Assembly: GCF_016907895.1 (NCBI RefSeq)
Contig: NZ_JAFBCV010000001.1
Location: forward strand, 1 to 64,000
Source: Shouchella xiaoxiensis
GTDB taxonomy: Bacteria > Bacillota > Bacilli > Bacillales > Bacillaceae_D
Length of the DNA: 64,000 nt
Reading direction: 5' to 3'
The notes beneath the pieces were generated by a model, which made no database searches, had not been told where the DNA came from, and worked only from the letters and a program-made list of their open reading frames with translations. Positions within the stretch are counted from its first letter, which is position 1. Each line of letters opens with the position of its first letter. A program made the position numbers and the translations under genes. Shown piece after piece: positions 17,689-24,934 of the stretch.

Positions 17689-18018
17689 ATGGATACATTT
17701 GGTTTTAGTGGAACATATACGCTTGAACAAGCGCAAACACACGACGAGAAACGTAATCTTGTTGTGGGAATGTTGCAAACGAAAATGGACTTGCTTGGCC
17801 ATTTAAAGTACGAGGTCCAAGGTATTCTTGAATCAAGCAAAGGGGAAATCATATTGGCGTCAATTGAAGAGTTGGAGTCGGCGGCGTTAAAAGGACAGGA
17901 ACGGCTGCAAACGGTGGTTGACGAATTTATACGCTTTCATTGGAAATTTGAAGAAGTAATCGATCATGGGAAAACGCAGCCGTTTATGATTACCTATTTA
18001 GAAGTTCCTAAAAATTAG
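17689..18018 (+). CDS. Small helical protein, candidate T7SS targeting partner
   Basis: This protein of 109 residues lacks a signal peptide and cysteines and is predicted to be largely helical (about 12-90). It starts 15 nt after the lipase-like gene with an AAGGGGAG site. There is no WXG motif. LXG and TslA toxins are secreted with small helical partners encoded next to them (Lap or Tla proteins), and size, position and helicity fit that role. The family is not recognised from sequence alone. It could alternatively be a cytoplasmic chaperone or second immunity factor, although the lack of any enzymatic motif favours a structural role. Confidence 0.65.
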   Translation: MDTFGFSGTYTLEQAQTHDEKRNLVVGMLQTKMDLLGHLKYEVQGILESSKGEIILASIEELESAALKGQERLQTVVDEFIRFHWKFEEVIDHGKTQPFMITYLEVPKN

Positions 18019-18052
18019 CGATCGGCTTTTTTTCCCATCCGCTTGCTAAACA

Positions 18053-18205
18053 GGTAAGAGCTTGGTCTTAATAAGCGATGGTAAAAATAAGAAACTTTTT
18101 TCGAAAAAAGAGGTTTCAATAGTAGTAAATAGGATATACACAAATAGACAAATAATTAGTAATACATAAAATGATATCCTTATCTATCAGAAAGGGGAGG
18201 TGACG
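18053..18205 (+). repeat. Relic leader of a fourth lipoprotein unit
   Basis: The sequence AATAAGCGATGGTAAAAAT, then a U-rich hairpin (GAAACTTTTTTC / GAAAAAAG..GTTTC), then AATAGACAAATAATTAGTAATAC and TCAGAAAGGGGAG repeat the intergenic block that precedes lipoproteins 1-3. The expected ATGACGATGAAA has become GTGACGCGAAAT and the frame stops after 14 codons. The lipoprotein gene itself is absent. The rest of this 431-nt gap (18206-18449) has no convincing gene and ends in the yukE promoter region. Confidence 0.6.
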
Positions 18206-18388
18206 CGAAATAGTAGTACCCTGTTTGCAAAAGATGCTTTGTAAATCAGTGTCAAATTCGGTTAAAGTATCTTTCTAATGTTGTCGAATTTAATCGAATA
18301 TTACGGTTCGAAAGAACTATTGGAAGTGCGGGAAAATTAATAATACCGTTACTAAATGACTGTTTTTTAAAAAAATGTAAGTTGATGG

Positions 18389-18418
18389 TTGACTAGTAAA
18401 TTCTTCACTGGCTACCAT
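18389..18418 (+). promoter_or_regulatory. Probable yukE operon promoter
   Basis: TTGACT (18389-18394) and TACCAT (18413-18418) are separated by 18 nt, giving a start about 25 nt before the yukE ATG. The -10 is weak, so the site is tentative. Confidence 0.4.
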
Positions 18419-18449
18419 GATACTATAAAACGTAAAGGAGGAGTTTAAT

Positions 18450-18743
18450 ATGGCAGGAATGATTCGCGTTACACCAGAAGAACTTTATCAAAAAGCTGAT
18501 GATTACAATCGCTCAAGTGGGGAGGTACATGACCTCGTGAGCAGATTAGATGGTTTCAGAGATCAGCTTCAAGGTATGTGGGAAGGTCAAGCTTCTGAGG
18601 CGTTTGTTCAACAGTATGACGAATTAAAGCCATCCTTTGTTCGTATGGGCGATTTGCTTGGCGAAGTATCTGAGCAGCTGCGCAACAGCGGACGTACGCT
18701 TGAAGAAACAGATCAACAAATTGCCGGAAACATCCGCGGTTAA
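18450..18743 (+). CDS. yukE: WXG100 protein YukE/EsxA
   Basis: This is the small secreted helical-hairpin substrate and component of the type VII secretion system, 97 residues. The W-x-G turn is Trp44-Glu45-Gly46, flanked by two amphipathic helices, with the typical C-terminal L-x-x-x-D export segment (near residues 84-92). It has an excellent AAAGGAGGAG site. It is the first gene of the secretion operon, as in B. subtilis (yukEDCB-yueBC). A stem-loop directly after the stop suggests that most transcripts end there, giving yukE much higher expression than the machine. It is expected to form a homodimer and be exported by the YukB motor. Confidence 0.95.
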   Translation: MAGMIRVTPEELYQKADDYNRSSGEVHDLVSRLDGFRDQLQGMWEGQASEAFVQQYDELKPSFVRMGDLLGEVSEQLRNSGRTLEETDQQIAGNIRG

Positions 18744-18767
18744 TTGGTCAAGAATAGAAACAACTTT

Positions 18768-18800
18768 GGGCGCAATTTTCTTACAATTGCGTCCTTCCTT
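18768..18800 (+). terminator. Post-yukE attenuating hairpin
   Basis: The 10-bp stem GGGCGCAATT/AATTGCGTCC (one G-U pair), 7-nt loop, is followed by the short pyrimidine tract TTCCTT. It lies between yukE and yukD. Partial termination would give excess yukE message while letting the rest of the operon be read. Confidence 0.55.
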
Positions 18801-18818
18801 ATGAAAGGGTGGCATTTG

Positions 18819-19058
18819 ATGTACATCACTGTAACGGTCGACATGAAACGATATTCAGAAAAACGGTTTGATTTACGACTATCTGATCAATATACAGCAA
18901 AAAAAGTCGTTGATCTCATTTGGAGCATTGAAAAGCTTGAGGTTCCTCAGCGTGATGGGAGCTGGATTCGTGTTCAAAACAAAGAAACTCATGTCTACGG
19001 TAGCCAAGTACTCGCAGAACGTGGTGTAACAAATGGAGACCGCTTAGAGATTTTATAG
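18819..19058 (+). CDS. yukD: Ubiquitin-like YukD, T7SS component
   Basis: This small cytoplasmic protein has a ubiquitin-like fold, 79 residues, the same length as B. subtilis YukD. It begins MYITVTVDMKRYSEKRFDL and ends in RGVTNGDRLEIL. The frame is open from 18744, but ATG 18819 has GAAAGGGTGG 6 nt upstream and gives the family length. It has no C-terminal Gly-Gly. In T7SSb systems this protein is essential for secretion and binds the machine, but it is not conjugated. It lies between yukE and yukC as expected. Confidence 0.92.
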   Translation: MYITVTVDMKRYSEKRFDLRLSDQYTAKKVVDLIWSIEKLEVPQRDGSWIRVQNKETHVYGSQVLAERGVTNGDRLEIL

Positions 19059-19084
19059 CACTCGTTGAAGGGATCGGACATGTT

Positions 19085-20458
19085 ATGGAAAAAAAGCGAT
19101 TTTATTTGGAAGAGCAAACGGGTGCAACCTTTTTTAGGGACACTGAAACAAATACATACACACTAACATTTCAAACGGCTGAAATAAAGCAATCTCATTC
19201 GTTAGAATCGGAGTTGTTAAAGCAACAAGATCCACTCCTCAAGCGTACAATTGCGGAGGATGAAGATGAGTTACTTATAACGGTTCAACCACAAGAGACC
19301 ATGTTGCCTTTTAGTAAATTTCGTAACAAAAGCGAATATGCAAAACAAGTTATTGGCTACTCACTTATTCGTGCGGTTGTGGAGCATTCTAGTTCTAGAC
19401 TGCATTTACTTGTTTGTCCGGAAAACTTATTAATAACAGAAGGGCTGGACATCCACTTTATCCATTATGGCATTAAAGAAAGTCTGCCTCCTTATGAAAA
19501 GAATGACGAGAAGCTGCTTGCAGAGCTTAAAACAACGTTGCTTGTATTGCTTGATGGTGAGCATCGCTTTGTAGAGTACATGAATTTTACTGATACGATG
19601 AAATTATCGGCACGAGCAAAAAAATTGCTCGAGGCTGATACAATGGAAGCGCTTTTGAGTTGTGTCGAGGCTTGGATCCATGAAGAAGAACAGCGAGCTA
19701 AACAAGTACATATGGTACCAAAGAAAAAGTGGCGCTTGCAAAAAAGTGTGTTTTTTGCTGTGGCTGGATTGCTTGTACCAACGATTATTTTTACGATCTA
19801 TGTGCTTTTCTTCCTTCATCCACGTCACGATGCTTTTATTGCTAGTAATGAAGCGTATATCAATGGTAACCCCAGTGAAGTCATTACTGGATTGGAACCG
19901 TATAATCCGAGCCAGATGCCTCGCGTCGTACAGTATCAGTTGGCTCAATCTTATATCGCTAATGAAGATTTAAATATGGATCAAACAGCGAATGTACAAA
20001 ATACATTGACACTTCAAACAGAAGCGTTGTATTTTGACTATTGGATCACGGTTGGTCGCGGTGACTACGAGGAAGCGAACGAGATCGCGCGCCAATTGCA
20101 GGACGGAGAACTAGAGATGTATGCGAATTTGAAGTGGCGCGATGCCGTTCGTCAAAATACGAGCTTGTCTGGAGATGATCGTGAGGAATTACTGAACGAT
20201 ATCCAAGCAGACATTGACCGTTTTATGCAAGAGCAAGAAGAACGGGAAGCGGAAGAAGCAGATGCAACTGCGGATGATGATGGTGCTGAAGAGGGCAATG
20301 AGGGGAATTCTGAGTTAAACGAGGACGAAGAAAATGAGCGTATCGATGACGCAGAACAAACCGAAGATGCAGAACAAAGCGAAGACGCAGAACAAAACGA
20401 TGACGCTGAGCAAAATGAAGAAGAACAAAATGAAGATGAAGAGAACGCAGATGAATAG
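19085..20458 (+). CDS. yukC: YukC/EssB, T7SS membrane pseudokinase
   Basis: This is a single-pass membrane protein of the secretion complex, 457 residues. The cytoplasmic pseudokinase-like domain (1-215) is followed by one TM segment (about 220-243, VFFAVAGLLVPTIIFTIYVL), then an extracellular helical domain. The last 60 or so residues form a very acidic tail made partly of four 18-bp DNA repeats (DAEQ units), a length polymorphism hot spot. EssB dimers link the YukB ATPase to the channel. The start ATG 19085 has only a modest ribosome site, so coupling with yukD is likely. Confidence 0.92.
   Translation: MEKKRFYLEEQTGATFFRDTETNTYTLTFQTAEIKQSHSLESELLKQQDPLLKRTIAEDEDELLITVQPQETMLPFSKFRNKSEYAKQVIGYSLIRAVVEHSSSRLHLLVCPENLLITEGLDIHFIHYGIKESLPPYEKNDEKLLAELKTTLLVLLDGEHRFVEYMNFTDTMKLSARAKKLLEADTMEALLSCVEAWIHEEEQRAKQVHMVPKKKWRLQKSVFFAVAGLLVPTIIFTIYVLFFLHPRHDAFIASNEAYINGNPSEVITGLEPYNPSQMPRVVQYQLAQSYIANEDLNMDQTANVQNTLTLQTEALYFDYWITVGRGDYEEANEIARQLQDGELEMYANLKWRDAVRQNTSLSGDDREELLNDIQADIDRFMQEQEEREAEEADATADDDGAEEGNEGNSELNEDEENERIDDAEQTEDAEQSEDAEQNDDAEQNEEEQNEDEENADE
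20345..20416 (+). repeat. Four 18-bp tandem repeats in yukC
   Basis: The units start at 20345, 20363, 20381 and 20399. Each encodes a (D/E)-D-A-E-Q-x hexapeptide, as in GAAGACGCAGAACAAAAC. The array keeps the frame, so slippage would change tail length only. Confidence 0.8.
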
Positions 20459-20481
20459 GTGCGCATGTAGGAGGTGGAACA

Positions 20482-23400
20482 ATGGATCGATTATGGGTAT
20501 TTTATGATTTATATGTGCAGCAGCTTGAACTAAGCCAAACAGAGCGTTTGCTTGGCTCAAGTGAGGAAGTAGACTTACTCGTTCCGCCTCTTCGAGCTAG
20601 AATTCGCGCTAAAATGGATCATGAGCAAAAGCAATGTGTGCTTGATATTGAAGGGGGAGGCGAGCATGTTTTAGCTGCTGGCGAGACCTTTGAATATAAA
20701 GATAATAACGTTCCTTTTACATTCGTGTATGAAAGCGAACCAATAAGCGAATCGGTGTATTACATCGGTAAAGAAACGTTCCTTTCCATTGCGCATGAAC
20801 ATTCAGCTGATATCGTTTTGCCGAAAGAGAGTCTTGCTTCTTCATGTGCACTAATCAAAAAAGGTGACGAGTGGTTCGTTTATCCAGAGAAGAATACGCG
20901 TGTGTTTGTTAACGGAGAAATCCTGACAAAGGATAAACAGTTAAACAATGGCGACATCGTCCTGCTTGGCAAAACCGTGTTTGTTATTAAGGAAAGCGAT
21001 TTATTGACAATTGAATCAAGCGAGCCTTTAGAAACCCGACTTGCGCCCATAGCAGTTCCTACTTCAGAAAGTAAAAAGAAGTACCCGGAGTATCGTCGTA
21101 CGCCGCGAATTATCTATGAAGAACCAAAAGAAAAAGTCAATTTCTCCATTCCAGGTCAGGAGCTGGAAGACAACAATCGAGCCCTCTGGCTTATTGTATT
21201 GCCTCCACTTGCGATGCTTCTAGTAATGGGAATCGTTGCTTTGCTCATTCCACGGGGGATCTTTATCATTATATCAGTGACGATGTTCACCGTAACGCTC
21301 ATTACTTCGACCGTCAATTATTTTCGTGAGCGGAAAATCCGCAAACAAAAAGAAGAGAAGCGTCAACGGGTTTATACACGCTATTTGAAGGAGAAACGGG
21401 TTGAGCTTCAAGAATCGGCTGATAAACAACGGCATGTGCTCGACTATCATTTCCCATCTTTTGAAGAAAATAAGTATATGGCAGCTAATTTAGATCGCCG
21501 TATTTGGGAGAAAACGGTCGGTGACGATGATTATCTATATGTCCGTGTGGGGAAGTCGTCTATTCCAAGTAGTTTTCAGATTGCCGATCCAGGTGGCGAT
21601 TTAGCGAATAGAGATCGTGATGAGCTGCTAGAAGAAGGCGAAAACTTAAAAGAGCATTATTCTTATATTCATGATGCGCCTCTTAGTCTTAGCTTAGCGA
21701 GTGGTTCTATTGGCTATGTCGGCCAACTGAAGACAATCCAACGGGAAGTCGCTCAAATGATTGGTCAACTTACTTTTTTCCAAAGTTATCATGATCTTCG
21801 GTTTGTTGCTGTATTCGATGAAGATCAGTATCCAAGCTGGGAATGGATGAAGTGGCTTCCTCATTTTCAGTTGCCTCATATGTATGCAAAGGGATTTATT
21901 TACAATGAACGGACACGAGATCAACTGTTGACATCCATTTATGAAATGGTGCGGGAACGGGAGTTGGAACAAAATCAAGACAAACCAAAGCGCTTCATGC
22001 CGCACTTTATCTTCCTAGTCGCCAATCGCGGTTTGATAAGTGACCATGCAATCATGGAATATTTAGAGGGACCGGACAAGCTTTTAGGAATATCGGTTAT
22101 TTTTCTCACGGATGCACAAGAAAATTTAACCGAGTATGTTCATACGATTATTAAAGCCGTCAATCAAAAAGAAGGCGAGATTGTCATTCGCGAGCGGAAA
22201 GCGGACCATAAACGCTTTACCTTTGACTCCCAAGATGCAACGACCAATGAGTGGTATGCCCGCATGCTCGCATCATTGAACCATCAACGAGGTATGAGCC
22301 GCTCTATCCCAGATATGGCGTCTTTCCTTGAAATGTTTGGAGTCGAGCAGACAGAGGAACTTGCAATTGAAAAGCGATGGCAAAAGACAAACAGCGCAGA
22401 GTCACTCGCAGTGCCTGTCGGTTTTAAAGCAAAGGATGAACTTCTTGAGCTAAACATCCATGAGAAGGCGCATGGGCCCCATGGGTTGCTTGCAGGAACA
22501 ACAGGTTCGGGGAAAAGTGAGTTTTTACAAACGTATATCTTATCGTTAGCGGTTCACTACCATCCCCATGAAGTGGCTTTTCTTCTCATAGACTACAAAG
22601 GTGGGGGAATGGCACAGCCATTTAAAACGATTCCTCATTTGCTGGGGACGATTACGAATATTAATGACAGCAAGAATTTTAGTATGCGTGCGTTGGCTTC
22701 AATCAAAAGTGAATTACGGAAACGGCAGAGATTGTTTGACCAAAATTTGGTCAACCATATTGATGACTATATGGAGTTGTACAAAAACAAACAAGTTATG
22801 GAACCAATGCCTCATCTCTTTATCATTTCCGATGAATTCGCGGAATTAAAAAACGAGGAACCTGAATTTATTAAAGAACTCGTAAGTGCCGCACGGATCG
22901 GACGGAGCCTAGGTGTCCACCTTATTCTTGCGACACAAAAGCCAGGTGGAATTATTGACAACCAAATTTGGAGTAATGCTCGCTTCCGCGTTGCATTAAA
23001 AGTACAAGATGCCCAAGATTCGAAAGAAATTCTTAAAAACCCTGATGCGGCTAATTTAACTGTAACAGGGCGCGCCTATTTGCAAGTTGGTAATAATGAG
23101 CAGTATGAATTGTTTCAATCTGCATGGAGCGGGGCGCCGTATTTAAGGGAAACCCATGAAGGCGAAGAAGATATTGCCTTGGTTACCGATGCCGGGTTAA
23201 TCCCGATGTCCAACGTCCAAACGCCTGCGAGTAAAAAAGAAAAGAGCATCACCGAAATGGAAGCTGTTGTAAAAGAAATAGAAACAACAACGGAGCGTTT
23301 AAGCATTCAAAAAGCCTCAAGTCCATGGCTTGAACCGCTTGAAGAATGGCTTCCTCCTGTTCAAATTGATACAGAGAAAGGCATGTTTCCTCTTGCTCTT

Positions 23401-24906
23401 GCAGATGAGCCAGAAACACAAAGGCAATTTGATGTTCAGTATGAATGGCTTAAGGATGGGAACATTGCTGTATTTGGATCTGGTGGTTACGGGAAATCGA
23501 CAACGCTAATGGCATTGATGCTTTCATTTGCTAAGTCATTTAGCCCTGAAGCGCTTCACTTTTACGTTTTTGATTTTGGAAATGGGGCGTTGTTGCCGTT
23601 TAGACAGCTGCCGCATACAGCCGATTACTTTAAAATTGATGAGAAACGTAAAATTGAGAAAGGGATTGCCTTGCTGAAAGCAGAGATTGACGACCGCCGC
23701 GAACGGTTTCTTCTTCAAGAAGTCAATAGTTTGACGATGTATAACCAAACAGCAACAGAGCCTTTGCCTGTTCTATTTATCTTTATTGACAACTTTGATT
23801 TGATCAAAGAGGAATATGAGCAGCTGGAATCGACATTTGTTCAATTTGCTCGAGATGGGCAGTCCTTGGGAATTTATGTAAGCTTAACAGCGACACGAGC
23901 AAATGCCCTGCGTCAGCCACTAATGAACTCGATGAAGACGAAGATTGTCCATTTTATGAATGATCGAAATGATATCATCACGTTACTCGGGCGCAGCAAG
24001 TACGAAATCGAATCAATACCTGGTCGCGCCATTGTAGCAAAAGACAGCCATTATTTTGCACAAGTGTATTTGCCAGAAGCTGGTGAAAATGATCAGCAAT
24101 TGAATGAAACAATAAGAAAAACGATCGCTGAATTAGGACGGCGTTACCAAGATGCTAAGCTACCGGAAAACATTGCGATGCTGCCTACACAACTATCCTT
24201 GGCTTCTTTCGAGAAGCGTGTTGGCGATCCAGGCGACGGCATTCCTTTTGCTCTTGATGAAGATACAGTCAAGCCCGTATTCTTGCGAACAAAATCAGAG
24301 CCTCATTTATTAGTTGTAGGCCAGCCAAGAAAAGGAAAGACGAACGTTGCCAAGGTTCTATTAAACTACTATTTGCAACAGGAAGTGGAGGACATTGGAA
24401 TAGTTGACGGCGCCGACCGTAAGCTGTCTTCTTTTGTTGGACAAAAGCTTATTTCCTATATAGACCAAAAAGAACAGATTAAAGACTGGGTGTCCGCGAC
24501 TGAAGAAAAAATGGCTGTTCGGGAACAAGCTTACATGGATGCGTTAAACACAGGAGGAACGGTTACCGCTTTTCCGCCAGTGGTGTTATTAATCGATAGC
24601 CTCATGCGTTTCCAACAAACAATTGATGCGCCGATACAAGATAAACTAGCGAAATTAATCAAAAACACTAGCCATCTAGGCTTTCGTATGATTGTATGTG
24701 GCAACTCTGCAGAATTTACCAAAGGCTTTGACCCACTTACTGCAGAATTAAAATTGGTGCGCCACTATATTATCGCCATGAAAAAATCAGACCAAACCCT
24801 AGTTAATCTCTCATTTACACGAAATGAAGAAGAGATCGCCCCAGGTTTTGGTTACTATGTCGTCAATGGAATTGAGACGAAAATTAAAATACCAGAAGCC
24901 CCATAA
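20482..24906 (+). CDS. yukB: YukB/EssC FtsK-SpoIIIE ATPase of T7SS
   Basis: This is the motor of the secretion system, 1,474 residues. Two FHA-like domains occupy about residues 1-195, two TM segments lie near 234-283, and three FtsK/SpoIIIE ATPase modules follow. Walker A motifs are GTTGSGKS (672-679), GSGGYGKST (999-1007) and a degenerate GQPRKGKT (1280-1287). A Walker B with DEFAEL follows the first. The complete single frame corresponds to the fused YukBA form. An AGGAGGTGG site precedes ATG 20482, 23 nt after yukC. It would recognise YukE and toxin-partner complexes and drive export across the membrane. Confidence 0.95.
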   Translation: MDRLWVFYDLYVQQLELSQTERLLGSSEEVDLLVPPLRARIRAKMDHEQKQCVLDIEGGGEHVLAAGETFEYKDNNVPFTFVYESEPISESVYYIGKETFLSIAHEHSADIVLPKESLASSCALIKKGDEWFVYPEKNTRVFVNGEILTKDKQLNNGDIVLLGKTVFVIKESDLLTIESSEPLETRLAPIAVPTSESKKKYPEYRRTPRIIYEEPKEKVNFSIPGQELEDNNRALWLIVLPPLAMLLVMGIVALLIPRGIFIIISVTMFTVTLITSTVNYFRERKIRKQKEEKRQRVYTRYLKEKRVELQESADKQRHVLDYHFPSFEENKYMAANLDRRIWEKTVGDDDYLYVRVGKSSIPSSFQIADPGGDLANRDRDELLEEGENLKEHYSYIHDAPLSLSLASGSIGYVGQLKTIQREVAQMIGQLTFFQSYHDLRFVAVFDEDQYPSWEWMKWLPHFQLPHMYAKGFIYNERTRDQLLTSIYEMVRERELEQNQDKPKRFMPHFIFLVANRGLISDHAIMEYLEGPDKLLGISVIFLTDAQENLTEYVHTIIKAVNQKEGEIVIRERKADHKRFTFDSQDATTNEWYARMLASLNHQRGMSRSIPDMASFLEMFGVEQTEELAIEKRWQKTNSAESLAVPVGFKAKDELLELNIHEKAHGPHGLLAGTTGSGKSEFLQTYILSLAVHYHPHEVAFLLIDYKGGGMAQPFKTIPHLLGTITNINDSKNFSMRALASIKSELRKRQRLFDQNLVNHIDDYMELYKNKQVMEPMPHLFIISDEFAELKNEEPEFIKELVSAARIGRSLGVHLILATQKPGGIIDNQIWSNARFRVALKVQDAQDSKEILKNPDAANLTVTGRAYLQVGNNEQYELFQSAWSGAPYLRETHEGEEDIALVTDAGLIPMSNVQTPASKKEKSITEMEAVVKEIETTTERLSIQKASSPWLEPLEEWLPPVQIDTEKGMFPLALADEPETQRQFDVQYEWLKDGNIAVFGSGGYGKSTTLMALMLSFAKSFSPEALHFYVFDFGNGALLPFRQLPHTADYFKIDEKRKIEKGIALLKAEIDDRRERFLLQEVNSLTMYNQTATEPLPVLFIFIDNFDLIKEEYEQLESTFVQFARDGQSLGIYVSLTATRANALRQPLMNSMKTKIVHFMNDRNDIITLLGRSKYEIESIPGRAIVAKDSHYFAQVYLPEAGENDQQLNETIRKTIAELGRRYQDAKLPENIAMLPTQLSLASFEKRVGDPGDGIPFALDEDTVKPVFLRTKSEPHLLVVGQPRKGKTNVAKVLLNYYLQQEVEDIGIVDGADRKLSSFVGQKLISYIDQKEQIKDWVSATEEKMAVREQAYMDALNTGGTVTAFPPVVLLIDSLMRFQQTIDAPIQDKLAKLIKNTSHLGFRMIVCGNSAEFTKGFDPLTAELKLVRHYIIAMKKSDQTLVNLSFTRNEEEIAPGFGYYVVNGIETKIKIPEAP

Positions 24907-24934
24907 CCAATGAATTTCTAGCGAGGTGGTTTAC

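Noticed and set aside
17689-18018. WXG100 protein as an identity for the small gene after the lipase
   Set aside because: It lacks the W-x-G turn and the C-terminal Y/L-xxx-D signal, so it is listed as a helical partner candidate instead.
18278-18340. 20-codon frame in the gap before yukE
   Set aside because: It has no ribosome site and lies in relic DNA; likely chance.
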